Positions 34,099-43,331 of a stretch of DNA of 47,698 nucleotides are shown here, piece by piece. The notes beneath the pieces are model-generated. The model did not search any database and had not been told where the DNA came from. It was given only the letters and a program-made list of their open reading frames with translations. Where the stretch lies: the NCBI GenBank assembly GCA_013215605.1, contig JABSQW010000189.1, positions 1 to 47,698 on the forward strand, read 5' to 3'. Source of the stretch: Myxococcales bacterium. GTDB taxonomy: Bacteria > Myxococcota_A > UBA9160 > SMWR01. The position numbers and the translations under genes are program-made. The stretch's first letter is position 1. Every line of letters begins with the position of its first letter.

Positions 34099-34956
34099 TC
34101 AGCGGAGCCGTTCGCGCAGGAAGCTCGTGATGGTCCTTCGTGCTTCGCGCGCGGACGGCGCGTCCCACTCGCGCTCGAAATTGTGACGGGCCCCGGGAAT
34201 CGCGTGGAACTCGACATCGACGCCGTGGGAGCGCAGCGCCTCGCGCAGAAGCACCGACTGCGTGATCGGGATGTCGCGGTCCTTCACACCGTGAAGGAGC
34301 AGGTGGGGAACCGTGACCCGATCGCGGTACGTGACCACGGACGCCTCGCGGAATACGGGGGCGAGTGCACGGGGATCGCACGTCGCTCCCAGGAAGATCT
34401 CCTCGCACGTACGCATTCCCGAGCGGCAGCGTGTTCGCCAGTCGCTCACACCGGCGAGCACCACGACGGCCTCCACCGATGCGTCGACGTCGGCGCCGCA
34501 GGAGGTCCGGTCGAACTCCGGAAGATCCTCTGTCGCTCCCAGCATCGCGGCCAGATACCCGCCCGCTGACGTCCCGAAGACGGCGACGCGCCCGGGATCG
34601 AGGTCGAAGTCTCCGGCGTGACTCTTCAGCCAGCGCACGGCGCACTTCGCGTCCCGAATCGCCTCTGGGAAGTGCCCTCCGGCGTTGGCGAGCCGATAGT
34701 CGATCGTCATCGCAACGAATCCCTGGTCGGCGAGATCGCGGGCCTCGGAGACGAGTCCATCGCTCGAGCCGTGGAGGAAGCATCCCCCGTGGAGCAGGAG
34801 CACCCCCGGGTGGGGCCCGGATTCGGCCGGTCGAAAGACGTTTGCCGAGAGGCCGTGGGCGGAGTCGAACTCGACCCTGTGCCGCACGGCGCCCGGATCG
34901 CAGGCGAAGGTCGTCCCGGCGAGCAGCAGCAGCACGGCATTGGCGATTCGTGCCAT
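34099..34956 (-). CDS. Exported alpha/beta hydrolase (esterase)
   Basis: A 285-residue hydrolase with an N-terminal signal (AVLLLLAGTTFAC); Cys19 may be lipidated, although Thr at -3 is not ideal for a lipobox. The triad is visible as FGTSAGGY (Ser130), VKDRDIP (Asp226 or Asp228) and GARHNFE (His258), with an oxyanion motif HGGCFLHGS (56-64). This is the BD-FAE/acetyl-xylan-esterase-like arrangement. It would act outside the cytoplasm on an ester substrate. It is upstream of the DUF3604 gene on the same strand, 300 bases away, and divergent from the SDR. Confidence 0.87.
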   Translation of the reverse strand: MARIANAVLLLLAGTTFACDPGAVRHRVEFDSAHGLSANVFRPAESGPHPGVLLLHGGCFLHGSSDGLVSEARDLADQGFVAMTIDYRLANAGGHFPEAIRDAKCAVRWLKSHAGDFDLDPGRVAVFGTSAGGYLAAMLGATEDLPEFDRTSCGADVDASVEAVVVLAGVSDWRTRCRSGMRTCEEIFLGATCDPRALAPVFREASVVTYRDRVTVPHLLLHGVKDRDIPITQSVLLREALRSHGVDVEFHAIPGARHNFEREWDAPSAREARRTITSFLRERLR

Positions 34957-35018
34957 CGCCCGCGAAGTTCGCAGCTTTCTTCGCGAGAATCACGCCCGAC
35001 GGAAACCACGACCGGCCC

Positions 35019-35047
35019 TTGACACGAGCGGCTCCGTCCCGGCAAAT
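35019..35047 (+). promoter_or_regulatory. Candidate promoter for the SDR gene
   Basis: A perfect TTGACA at 35019-35024 lies 58 bases before the SDR start. At 17 bases' spacing the -10 position reads GCAAAT (three of six), so the -35 element carries most of the case. Confidence 0.3.
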
Positions 35048-35081
35048 GAGCAGGGACGTCAGACCAGGGGAGAAACGCAAC

Positions 35082-35861
35082 ATGGGTCAACTCGACGGTC
35101 GGATTGCGGTGATCACGGGTGCGGGAGATGGGATCGGCGCGGCGATGGCGCGGCGCTTTGCGAGCGAGGGCGCCAAGGTGGTCGTGGCGGAGATCAACCC
35201 GGCGACGGGCAAGGCCATGGCCGACGAGCTTGGCGAGGCGGGTCATTTCGTCGAGACGGACGCCGGCGACAAGGCACAGATGGAGGCGATGATTGCGGCG
35301 ACCGTCGACCACTTCGGCACGCTCGACATCCTCGTCAACAACGCTTGGGGTGGCGGCCGCTTGTGTCGGTTCGAGCAGAAGACGCCCAAACTCATGGAAC
35401 ACGGCGTCAACGTGGGATTCCTCGGTCCGTTCTGGGCGATGGTGGCCGCGCGTCCGATCATGAAGGCGAAGGGGTACGGCCGGATCATCAACATCTGCTC
35501 GCTGAACGGCGTCAACGCGCACATGGGAACCGTCGAGTACAACTCGTCGAAAGAGGCGCTCCGGACCGCGACGCGCACCGCGGCGCGCGAGTGGGCGGCC
35601 GACGGGATCGTGGCGAACGTCATCTGCCCGGCGGCCAAGTCGGCGTCGTTCAAATCAACGATGGAGGCGCACCCCGAGCTCATCGCGGCGGCGGACGGCT
35701 CGAACCCGATGGGACGGATCGGCGACTGCTACGACGACATCTCCCCCGTCGCGCTGTTCCTGGCGAGCGAAGGCGCGCGCTACCTGACCGGCAACACGCT
35801 GTTCGTCGACGGCGGCTCTCACATCAACGGCTCGGCGTGGGCGCCGGATCTGGGAGACTGA
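35082..35861 (+). CDS. Short-chain dehydrogenase/reductase (SDR)
   Basis: A 259-residue classical SDR. The cofactor loop is TGAGDGIG (12-19), followed by NNAWGG (86-91); the catalytic set is Ser140 (NICSLNG), Tyr153 (VEYNSSK) and Lys157. Acidic EINP after the second strand suggests NAD(H) preference. The C-terminal YLTGNTLFVDGGSH is typical. The ATG at 35082 sits after AGGGGAG and is the first credible start; the frame is open far upstream but without SDR sequence. The next gene, a flavoprotein, begins 104 bases on, so the pair may work in sequence, oxidising or reducing a carbonyl group in the same pathway. Confidence 0.93.
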   Translation: MGQLDGRIAVITGAGDGIGAAMARRFASEGAKVVVAEINPATGKAMADELGEAGHFVETDAGDKAQMEAMIAATVDHFGTLDILVNNAWGGGRLCRFEQKTPKLMEHGVNVGFLGPFWAMVAARPIMKAKGYGRIINICSLNGVNAHMGTVEYNSSKEALRTATRTAAREWAADGIVANVICPAAKSASFKSTMEAHPELIAAADGSNPMGRIGDCYDDISPVALFLASEGARYLTGNTLFVDGGSHINGSAWAPDLGD

Positions 35862-35965
35862 ATCCCGGAAGCAGCAGTGCGCCCGCACCACGGTGCGATA
35901 ATCCTCGGCGTGACTCCTGCTGGCGAGTGTACGATCGGGTGAAACCCGTCCACGAGAGCCTCGCC

Positions 35966-37456
35966 ATGCCCCGCGAATCGGATCCCGCCAGCTTCTCCCC
36001 GAGCCGGCCCTGCCGGCTGGCCGATGTCGAGAGCTTCGATTTCGAAACCGATGTGATCGTGATCGGCTTCGGCGCTGCGGGCGCTTCGGCCGCCATCGGG
36101 GCGGCCACGGAGGGAGCGCAGGTGACGCTCCTGGAGGTCGCGTCCGGCAACGGCGGCACGAGCTCCATGGCCGGTGGCGACATCTACCTCGGCGGCAACG
36201 GCGGCACGCCCGCTCAACGCGCCAATGGCTTCGAGGACGACACCGAGGACTTCTATCGCTACATGATGATGGCCGGCGGTCCCGACGCCGACGAGGCACG
36301 CACACGCCTCTACGCCGACAACGCACTCGACCACTACACGTGGCTCGTCGATCAGGGAGTCCCGTACCGAACGACGCACCTGCCGGGCAAGGTGCAGGCG
36401 CCGGGGACCGGTGACTGTCTGATCTGGTCCGGCAGCGAGATCGCGTACCCCTTCAACCAGCACGCCAAGCCCTGCCCCCGCGGCCACCTGCCCGAAGTCG
36501 TGGGCGAGATGGGCGGCCGGCTGCTCGTCGACACGCTGGCCGCGCGCGTCACGGACCTCGGCGTCGAGATCCACTACGACGCGCGGGCGGTTGCGCTCAT
36601 CGCCGACGGGGAGTCGCGAGTACACGGCGTCGTGGTGCGCATCGCCGGCGAGCACCGCTTCGCGCGGGCGCGAAATGGCGTCATTCTGTGCGCAGGCGGC
36701 TTCGTTCTCAACGAGGCGATGATGCGCCAGCACGCGCCGCACGCCGCACGCCTGGCGCCCGACAGCCTGAGCGCCGGCAACGACGATGGCAGTGGGATCC
36801 GCATGGGACAGAGCGTCGGCGGCGCCGCCATCCACATGGACGAGCTGTTTTTGACGCTCCCCATCTATCCCCCCGAGTCCCACGTGAAGGGCATCCTCAT
36901 CAACGAGGCCGGCCAGCGCTTCACCAACGAAGACGCGTATCCGGGGCGCGTGGCCGTGCACTGCGCGCGACAGGTCGGGAACCGCGTGTTCCTCCTCGTC
37001 GACGCCGGAATCTTCGAGCAGCCGAGCGAGTTCTCGCGCATCGAGATCGCCGCCGTGGGCGAGAGCTGGCAGGAGATCGAGCGCGAGATCGGGATGGTCG
37101 AGGGAACACTCGTGAACACCGTCCGCGTGCACAACCAATACGCGGCGAAGGGCGAGGACCCCCTTTTCCACAAGACCTCCGAATGGCTGAAGCCGCTCGA
37201 CGAGCCGCCCTTCGCGGCCCTCGCCTGCCATCTCGGCGAGGCCTTCTATCCCTTCTTCACCCTCGGCGGTCTCAGCGTGAAACCCACGGGCGAGGTCCTC
37301 ACGGCAGACAGCGACGTGATCCCCGGACTCTACGCGGCCGGTCGCACGTGTTGTGGCCTTCCGCGCTCGGCCGAGGGCTACAGCTCGGGGATGTCGCTCG
37401 GAGACTGCACGTTCTTCGGCCGCATGGCGGGCGCGGCGGCGGCACGCAAGACATGA
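35966..37456 (+). CDS. FAD-binding fumarate-reductase / 3-ketosteroid-dehydrogenase-like flavoprotein
   Basis: A 496-residue flavoenzyme. The FAD loop is VIGFGAAGASAA (32-43), followed by SSMAGGDIYLGG. A glycine/serine-rich end, GLYAAGRTCCGLPRSAEG (454-471) with SSGMSLGD after it, closes the flavin site. Order and length fit the FAD_binding_2 family that includes fumarate reductases and 3-ketosteroid-delta-1-dehydrogenase (KstD). It could insert or remove a double bond next to a carbonyl. The ATG at 35966 follows GAGAG; a GTG at 35939 is possible. It follows the SDR gene and is separated from the next gene by 110 bases. Confidence 0.85.
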   Translation: MPRESDPASFSPSRPCRLADVESFDFETDVIVIGFGAAGASAAIGAATEGAQVTLLEVASGNGGTSSMAGGDIYLGGNGGTPAQRANGFEDDTEDFYRYMMMAGGPDADEARTRLYADNALDHYTWLVDQGVPYRTTHLPGKVQAPGTGDCLIWSGSEIAYPFNQHAKPCPRGHLPEVVGEMGGRLLVDTLAARVTDLGVEIHYDARAVALIADGESRVHGVVVRIAGEHRFARARNGVILCAGGFVLNEAMMRQHAPHAARLAPDSLSAGNDDGSGIRMGQSVGGAAIHMDELFLTLPIYPPESHVKGILINEAGQRFTNEDAYPGRVAVHCARQVGNRVFLLVDAGIFEQPSEFSRIEIAAVGESWQEIEREIGMVEGTLVNTVRVHNQYAAKGEDPLFHKTSEWLKPLDEPPFAALACHLGEAFYPFFTLGGLSVKPTGEVLTADSDVIPGLYAAGRTCCGLPRSAEGYSSGMSLGDCTFFGRMAGAAAARKT

Positions 37457-37566
37457 CGCGGTAATCCCTCCTCCCTTGACGGCGAAAGAAATGCAACGAG
37501 GCTAAGACTGAAGCCTTTGCGACGGCAAGACTGCGAAGCCCTGCGAGAACCCCTGGGAGGAATGAC

Positions 37567-38340
37567 GTGCCGCTAGACCTACCGATCTACACAATGACCG
37601 GCCTCAAGCCGTGCTCGATGGTTCGGACGCCAAATGGTGGATCGGAGATTTCGGGTTGGGATTTCGAGAAGGGTATGATGACCGGCGACGCCGCGACGTG
37701 GGAGAACATCATCGGGATGTTCGAAGACGATCGCGACGGGTTCATGCCCGGGGACGACTGGCGAGAGGTGACCAAAGAGGAGTTCGACGCCGCCGTCGAA
37801 GAGCTGACAGCAAAGGCACGGCGGAAATCGCACGACACGCCGAAGAACGAAACGACCGACAACGATTCCGGGACCATCGACGAAATGCCCGACGCGGGAC
37901 CTCTCCCCGGAATGTTCGAGCGTGACGGCGACGAAGAGGCGATCGAAGTCTCCGATCGCCCACCCCCCAAGCCGCTCACAGACGAGCCCCTCGACGACGA
38001 CGATCTCAGCGTCAGTGATTACAACTCGATCCTCGCCGAGCTTCTCAACGGGAATCCCCTTTCCAACAAGACGCGCGGAGCGGCGGCCTACCGCGAACGA
38101 CTGGAGAAAGAGGTCGAGGGGATGCGCGCACGCGGAACCGAGCCGATGTTCATCTCCGACGTGGATGCACCGACCGAGATGGAGGAGCGCGTCATAGACC
38201 GCGACATCCGCCGGATGTTCCCCGAGATGTACACGCCCGAGGCGGTCGCTGAGCGAGAAAGACACATCCGCATCGCCGTCGCGCGGAACGAGAAGAAGCT
38301 AGCCGAGCGTATCGCGGCGAACGAAACGGACGACGACTAG
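37567..38340 (+). CDS. Unrecognised acidic soluble protein
   Basis: A 257-residue protein that I cannot assign to a family. GTG 37567 follows GGGAGGAATGAC, a strong ribosome site, so translation is well supported. The N-terminal 80 residues look folded (ISGWDFEKGMM, WENIIGMFEDD, VTKEEFDAAVEEL), 85-150 are low complexity, rich in Asp/Glu/Pro/Thr and probably disordered, and the C-terminal 105 are charged helices (LEKEVEGM, MEERVIDRDIRRM, ARNEKKLAERIA). There are no membrane segments, no signal and no cysteine cluster. It stands alone between the flavoprotein and the DUF1214 gene. Its lower GC and fewer rare third-position G/C codons than its neighbours hint at a different origin. Confidence 0.7.
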   Translation: MPLDLPIYTMTGLKPCSMVRTPNGGSEISGWDFEKGMMTGDAATWENIIGMFEDDRDGFMPGDDWREVTKEEFDAAVEELTAKARRKSHDTPKNETTDNDSGTIDEMPDAGPLPGMFERDGDEEAIEVSDRPPPKPLTDEPLDDDDLSVSDYNSILAELLNGNPLSNKTRGAAAYRERLEKEVEGMRARGTEPMFISDVDAPTEMEERVIDRDIRRMFPEMYTPEAVAERERHIRIAVARNEKKLAERIAANETDDD

Positions 38341-38458
38341 CTCCGTTCGGCCCCATGAGTGTCGGTGTTCCACCGATGCGTGACCGGGCTGATCGGTCGC
38401 GGTGAACCCGTGTATGCTGCGCCCTGTCTCGAGCGCACCAACCCCGGGGAGAAACGAG

Positions 38459-39574
38459 ATGGGAACGACGGAAGCGGAGCAGCGGATTCTCGACGGGCGG
38501 ATCTGGGAAGACTTCTGCGATCGCCTCAAGGCTGCCGGAGCCCTCGTTCGCGGGGACGGAACCCCGAAGGACGTGTTCAACCAGGCACTTGGATACCGTT
38601 TTCTCACGCGGATTCTGCGGGCGGGTCTCGAGAGCGCTGTCGACTACGCGGACCCGCAGTACCCCGCGTTCTTCCGGCTCGCCGACGACACGAAGAAGAT
38701 CCTCAACGACAACCCCGACAACTACTACGAGAACTGTGTGATCGATGCCCGGTTCGACTATCGGATCACGGGGCATCGCGGCACGGTGAAGTGGTTCAGT
38801 ATCGGGTCCAAGGCGAGCGCCGGGAGCGTCGACGGCATGGCGAGCACCGGCGAGATCGATTCGAGCCAGATCCGCTTCGACGACGACGGCCACTTCGAGG
38901 TCATCGTCAGCCAGACGGAGAAGCCGAAGAATTGGCTCCGGCTCGCGGAGACCTCCGCGATGCTGATCGTCCGTCAGACCTTCGGAAACCGCAGAGAAGA
39001 GCGGCGGGCCGAGCTGTCGATCGAGTGCCTCAACCCGGAGCGTCCCAACAACAACCTCGATCCGGCCGAGCTCGAGCCGCGTCTCGACCGGGCCCTCGGT
39101 TTCCTCGAGAGCACGGTGGGACTGGGACTCCAGTGGACAGCGGACTACAAGGCGAAGACCCTGAATGCGCTACCGCTCCACGACCAGGCGCCCCTCCAGG
39201 CCGCCGGGGGAGATCCGACCATCAGCTACTACCAGAGCCACTGGTCACTCGCGCCCGACGAAGCCCTGCTCGTGACGATCAGAGACATTCCGGATTGTCA
39301 GACCTGGAACCTCCAGCTCTCGAACTTCTGGATGGAATCGTTGGAGCACCGCTTCTTCGAGATCTGCGTCAACAAGTTCACGGCGCGGGTCGAGCCCGAT
39401 GGATCGGTGCGGATCCTGATCGCCCACGAAGACCCCGGTCCGAAGTTCCCGAATTGGCTGAACACGCTGAAGCACGAAGAGGGCGGAATGCTCGGCCGCA
39501 TCGTGGGAGCCACGGGCGACCCGCCGAAGGAGATGTGTACCGAGGTCGTGAAGCTCGCCGACGTCGTGGGCTGA
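38459..39574 (+). CDS. DUF1214 domain protein
   Basis: A 371-residue protein starting at ATG 38459, seven bases after GGGGAG (the open frame begins at 38402). The N-terminal half has a DxNPDNYYE region (93-101) and the last third holds the DUF1214 pattern: RDIPDCQTWNLQLSNFWMES, then GSVRILIAHEDPGPKFPNWL. This family is widespread in environmental bacteria and is often encoded near catabolic oxygenases, but has no established activity. No signal peptide. A gap of about 200 bases follows before the LLM gene. Confidence 0.8.
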   Translation: MGTTEAEQRILDGRIWEDFCDRLKAAGALVRGDGTPKDVFNQALGYRFLTRILRAGLESAVDYADPQYPAFFRLADDTKKILNDNPDNYYENCVIDARFDYRITGHRGTVKWFSIGSKASAGSVDGMASTGEIDSSQIRFDDDGHFEVIVSQTEKPKNWLRLAETSAMLIVRQTFGNRREERRAELSIECLNPERPNNNLDPAELEPRLDRALGFLESTVGLGLQWTADYKAKTLNALPLHDQAPLQAAGGDPTISYYQSHWSLAPDEALLVTIRDIPDCQTWNLQLSNFWMESLEHRFFEICVNKFTARVEPDGSVRILIAHEDPGPKFPNWLNTLKHEEGGMLGRIVGATGDPPKEMCTEVVKLADVVG

Positions 39575-39775
39575 CGCATCGGAAGATCTCCTTCTCCCGG
39601 TTTGCGTCGACAGCAGAAGCCGAGTTCGACCCTTCGGATTCTCCTTGTTCTCGGTGGCCTTTTTCGCAGCACCCAACAGCGGAGCCGTGGGTCGAGCCCC
39701 GGTTGCTTGTCGACACAGCGGATGTCATCTTGATCGCCGAAGGCGGTACCCCCACGACCTTCCAAGGAGCCCCCC

Positions 39776-40687
39776 ATGCGGATTGGCGTGATGTCCGGCG
39801 CGACCTCCGGACCCGACGGAACACTGAGTGGCGTCATTGCCCGCGCGAAGGATCTCGAAACGCGCGGCTTCCACTCGATGTGGATGGCCAACATCTTCGG
39901 CCTCGACGCAATTACGACCCTCGCCCTCGCCGGCCAGGCCACCGAACGGATCGAGCTGGGCACCGCCGTCGTTCCGTCCTACCCGAGACACCCGGGAGCC
40001 CTGGCTCAGCAGGCCGCGACCGCGGGGGTGGCCTGTGGGGGGCGATTCACTCTCGGCATCGGACTCTCGCACCAGATGGTCATCGAGGGAATGATGGGTC
40101 TGTCCTATGAAAAGCCCGCGCGGCACATGCGCGAGTACCTGGCCGTGCTCGGACCGCTACTGCGGGGCGAGCCCGCGAAGTTCGACGGCGAGACGTATCG
40201 CACGAACCTCGGACTCGCCGTGCCCGAAGCCGCGCCGGTCTCCCTGTTGATCGCGGCCCTCGGCGATCTGATGCTGAAGATCGCGGGGCGCAGCGCCGAC
40301 GGCACGATCCTCTGGATGACCGGACCGCAGACCATCGAGAGCCACATCGGCCCCAAGCTCCGCGCCGCGGCGGACCAAGCCGGCCGCCCAGAGCCGCGCA
40401 TCGTGGCGGCCCTTCCCATCGCACTCACGAACAACGAGGAGACGACGCGCGAAGCCCTCGGGAAGTCCCTCGCGATGTACGGCCAGCTTCCCTCCTACCG
40501 GGCGATGCTCGACAAGGAGGGCGCTGCCGGTCCGGCGGACGTGGCGATCGTCGGCGACGAGAAGGCCCTCGACGCCGGTCTGCAGCGGCTGCGTGACGCG
40601 GGCGTCACGGACTTCGACGCCGCCATCGGCTCGGTCGAGGACGGCGCCGACGCGCGCACGCTCGAATACCTGCAGAGCTGCCTGTAG
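39776..40687 (+). CDS. LLM-class flavin/F420-dependent oxidoreductase
   Basis: A 303-residue luciferase-like TIM-barrel oxidoreductase. The start MRIGVMSG, the helix LETRGFHSMWMANIFGLD, the strand IELGTAVVPSYPRHPGALAQQ and FTLGIGLSH match the F420-dependent Mer/Fgd-like branch. It would reduce or oxidise a carbonyl or double bond using F420 or FMN. The ATG at 39776 follows AGGAG. It is separated from the DUF1214 gene by 201 bases and convergent with the GST gene (74 bases between stops). Two further LLM genes lie at the right end. Confidence 0.88.
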   Translation: MRIGVMSGATSGPDGTLSGVIARAKDLETRGFHSMWMANIFGLDAITTLALAGQATERIELGTAVVPSYPRHPGALAQQAATAGVACGGRFTLGIGLSHQMVIEGMMGLSYEKPARHMREYLAVLGPLLRGEPAKFDGETYRTNLGLAVPEAAPVSLLIAALGDLMLKIAGRSADGTILWMTGPQTIESHIGPKLRAAADQAGRPEPRIVAALPIALTNNEETTREALGKSLAMYGQLPSYRAMLDKEGAAGPADVAIVGDEKALDAGLQRLRDAGVTDFDAAIGSVEDGADARTLEYLQSCL

Positions 40688-40761
40688 CCAGCCCGTTCAG
40701 CCGCGGTCGTCCAACGAGAGCGCGGAATCGCCGCTGCGCTCGGTAGCGTTCGCGCAGTGAA

Positions 40762-41445
40762 TCAGGTCTGAAGGCTCTTGCGCGCGTTCTCCGCGAATTT
40801 TTTCGCGGCCTTCTCGTCATCGACGATGGACGGCGCTACGAACGGCACCTCGACGCCCTTGCGGCACTTGGGGCGCTCCTTCATGACGTCGAGCCAACGG
40901 CGCACGTTCGACAGCCCTTCGAGAGGGATACCCGACCACTTGTAGGTGCGCACCCAGCACCAGTTCGCGATGTCTGCGATGGAGAAGTCGTCGGCGAGCC
41001 ACTCGCTCTCGCCGAGGCGGCGGTCGAGCACTTCGAACAGCCGGCGCGACTCGTTCTGATAGCGGTCGATGGCGGGCTGCAGCTTCTCGGGGAAATAGCG
41101 GAAGAACACGTTCGCCTGGCCCATCATCGGGCCGACACCGCCCATCTGGAACATCAGCCACTCGATGACGCGGGCCCGCGGTGCCGCCTCGCTCGGCAGC
41201 AGTCGGCCGGTCTTCTCGGCGAGGTGGATCATGATGGCGCCGGATTCGAATACCGGGAGGCCGCCGAAGTCGTGGTCGACGATCACGGGGATCCGGCCGT
41301 TCGGGTTGAGCTCGAGGAAGGCGTCTTCCTTCTGCTCGTTCTTCGACAGATTGACGAGCTTCGCCTCGTAGGGGAGATCGAGCTCCTCGAGGGTGACGGA
41401 CGCCTTCCAGCCATTGGGGGTGGGCGCGGTGTAGAGATCGATCAT
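40762..41445 (-). CDS. Glutathione S-transferase, Nu-class-like (YfcG/YghU type)
   Basis: A 227-residue GST with a thioredoxin-like N-domain and helical C-domain. The start [16 protein letters not shown] (7-22) carries the Thr/Asn active-site motif of Nu-class enzymes and Ure2p rather than a Tyr or Ser; NPNGRIPVI (48-56) holds the cis-proline and ESGAI (68-72) binds the gamma-glutamyl group. Expected activities are disulphide reduction or conjugation. ATG 41445 follows CAGGAG; an in-frame ATG at 41481 gives 12 extra residues unlike the family. Divergent from the small membrane protein gene. Confidence 0.9.
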   Translation of the reverse strand: MIDLYTAPTPNGWKASVTLEELDLPYEAKLVNLSKNEQKEDAFLELNPNGRIPVIVDHDFGGLPVFESGAIMIHLAEKTGRLLPSEAAPRARVIEWLMFQMGGVGPMMGQANVFFRYFPEKLQPAIDRYQNESRRLFEVLDRRLGESEWLADDFSIADIANWCWVRTYKWSGIPLEGLSNVRRWLDVMKERPKCRKGVEVPFVAPSIVDDEKAAKKFAENARKSLQT

Positions 41446-41558
41446 GGGGGACTCCTGCAATTTGGCGTTCAATTCTCGCACACCAAATCGAATGAGACAT
41501 AATTGCTACCCAATCATTCGGCGAGCCCCTCATGTCGAGGAGAGAGAGGAGTCACAGC
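41446..41558. promoter_or_regulatory. AT-richer divergent promoter region with inverted repeats
   Basis: This is one of the few AT-rich patches in the window. CATAAT at 41498-41503 matches five of six -10 bases for the rightward gene. Two inverted repeats frame it: TTTGG/CCAAA (41461-41465 and 41483-41487) and CGAATGA/TCATTCG (41489-41495 and 41514-41520). This layout fits a regulated divergent promoter for the GST and the small membrane protein; no -35 hexamer is convincing. Confidence 0.35.
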
Positions 41559-41954
41559 ATGCATATCGTCGCTCGAGTACTCAGCCTTCTGATCGCGCTC
41601 ACGTTCCTGATCACGGCTGTCCAGTGGATCGCCGACCCTGCCGCCGCGGCCCAAGGCCTCGGCATGGAGCTCCTCACCGGTCTCGGGGCGAGCACACAGA
41701 TCGGCGATATCGGCGCGCTCTTCATCTCGTTGCCGATCATGATCGGTCTCGCTCAGCGGCAGGGGCAGGCGCACTGGCTGCTGCCGGCGTCGCTGCTGTT
41801 GCTGTCGGCCGCCGGTATGCGCACGCTCGGCTGGGCCACCGGAAACGCGGGGTTCGGCGCGCAGTTCATCGTGCCGGAGGTCGTCATGGCCGCGATCCTG
41901 TTTTCGTGCGAGCGGCACACCCGAATCCGTTCAGCCCGCGAAGCAGCTGGCTGA
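41559..41954 (+). CDS. Small four-helix membrane protein (DUF4345-like)
   Basis: A 131-residue protein with four hydrophobic segments (about 4-27, 49-66, 73-95 and 103-118). The pattern TQIGDIGALFISLPIMIG in the second helix and a first loop with DPAAAAQGLGM recall the DUF4345/DoxX-like small membrane proteins, which have no agreed function. The ATG at 41559 lies seven bases after AGGAG; the in-frame ATG at 41532 has no such site. Divergent from the GST gene and convergent with the amidohydrolase pair, 93 bases between stops. Confidence 0.75.
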   Translation: MHIVARVLSLLIALTFLITAVQWIADPAAAAQGLGMELLTGLGASTQIGDIGALFISLPIMIGLAQRQGQAHWLLPASLLLLSAAGMRTLGWATGNAGFGAQFIVPEVVMAAILFSCERHTRIRSAREAAG

Positions 41955-42047
41955 CGTCCCCGGCGACCCGTCCCGGGAGTGGAAGCCGACCGACCCCTCG
42001 CACGGCGATGGAAAGCGGCGCAGTAGCGCGCGCGACCGGAATCCGCG

Positions 42048-43331
42048 TCAGACCTTCTGCGAGAGTTCGACTTCGAACTGCGCAGCAGCGTTGCCGCCGA
42101 GCATGCGCGCGATCGTGTCCTCGGCGATGTCGGACTTGCGAAGCGCGTCGATGGCATCCCACGCGCTCGTCGTGTCGTGATGCGGATACCGCGATCCCCA
42201 GACGACCTTCTCGGCGAAGGTATCGGGCAGCTTCCGGACGAGCCTTTCCTCGGCGTCGAAACCGAGGAGTACCCGCCCCTCATCCCACATCACCTCCGGG
42301 TCGGTGCGTACCGCGTAGGCCTGGGAGAGCGGCAGGGTGCGCGTGGACGCCTCCATCTTCTCGATCACTTCCTCCATCCAGGAGGCCTTGCCGTGGGCCA
42401 TGACCACTTTCATCTCGGGATGGCGTTGCATCACCGCAAAGCCAATCAGCGTTGCGGCCACGAACATGTGATTGTCGAGCCAAGGGGAGAGAATTTCCGC
42501 GATCGGATGGCCGATCCCCGGACCCGATTGGAACGCCATCGCGTCACCCCCGCCGCCGCCCGCTCCCGGACCACCCGCTGTGGCCATCATCGGCGCGCGC
42601 GTCGTCAGGCGGTTCTTCACCTTCTCGGTGAAGGGTCCATGGGAGGTCCACTCGGGATTCCACAATCCCGCGGTGGGATGCACGGCCAACGTCAGCCCGA
42701 GCGACTCGATCGCCGCCCAGAGCGGCTCGTAGACGGGATGGGTGAAGTAGCGACCTTCCAGAAACATCGGCCGGAGGAAGGCCCCGCGGAAGCACGCCAG
42801 CCCGCTCACTCGACGAAGCTCCGCGATGGCGAAGTCGAGGTTCTGGAGCGGCAGCATGGCAGCGGCGAAGAGGCGATCCGGCGCGACCGCACAGAAGTCC
42901 GCGATCCAGTCGTTGTACGCGCGGGCGAGCGCCCAGGCGACGTCCGGATCTTCGACGAGGTGGAATCCCTCGGCGAACCACGTGGGGTAGAGAAACGTCT
43001 GATCGACGCCCATCGCGTCCATGTCCGCGAGACGCGCCAGCGGGTCGCTCGCCCCCTCGGTGGCGGTGTGCCTCGTGTCGGGGTCGAGCGCACCGACGTC
43101 GGCCCAGCTCATCCCGGGGCGCCAGATCGCGTGCCGCGGAATGTTCGCACTCCTCGTGTCCCGGAACATCCTGCCGTTGACCTTCAGGTAGGCGCCGTAC
43201 CGACCCTCCTCCCGCCACAGCGCGTGCCTGCCGAGAGTCTGGTACTCGGGATCGAGGTAGCGTTCCCAGACGTCGGGCGACTCGACGACGTGTGAGTCGG
43301 AGTCGAAGACGGCGAAGCTCTTCTCGCTCAT
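42048..43331 (-). CDS. Amidohydrolase-2 family protein (ACMSD-like), second of a coupled pair
   Basis: A 427-residue metal-dependent TIM-barrel hydrolase or decarboxylase. The N-terminal FDSDSHVVESP (9-19) is the DxDxHxxE form seen in this subfamily; later ligands are LAVHPTAGLW, VVMAHGKASW and GSRYPHHDTT, with the terminal aspartate. A glycine-rich run (PGAGGGGG) marks a flexible loop near residue 260. The start ATG overlaps the stop of the upstream amidohydrolase gene by four bases (ATGA, 43328-43331), indicating translational coupling. Such pairs may work as one heteromeric enzyme or as two steps. Substrates in this family are often carboxylated aromatics or ring-cleavage products. Confidence 0.88.
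   Translation of the reverse strand: MSEKSFAVFDSDSHVVESPDVWERYLDPEYQTLGRHALWREEGRYGAYLKVNGRMFRDTRSANIPRHAIWRPGMSWADVGALDPDTRHTATEGASDPLARLADMDAMGVDQTFLYPTWFAEGFHLVEDPDVAWALARAYNDWIADFCAVAPDRLFAAAMLPLQNLDFAIAELRRVSGLACFRGAFLRPMFLEGRYFTHPVYEPLWAAIESLGLTLAVHPTAGLWNPEWTSHGPFTEKVKNRLTTRAPMMATAGGPGAGGGGGDAMAFQSGPGIGHPIAEILSPWLDNHMFVAATLIGFAVMQRHPEMKVVMAHGKASWMEEVIEKMEASTRTLPLSQAYAVRTDPEVMWDEGRVLLGFDAEERLVRKLPDTFAEKVVWGSRYPHHDTTSAWDAIDALRKSDIAEDTIARMLGGNAAAQFEVELSQKV

Noticed and set aside
37476-37505. TTGACG with a possible -10 before the acidic protein gene
   Set aside because: At normal spacing the -10 position reads AGGCTA or GGCTAA, too poor a match to call a promoter.
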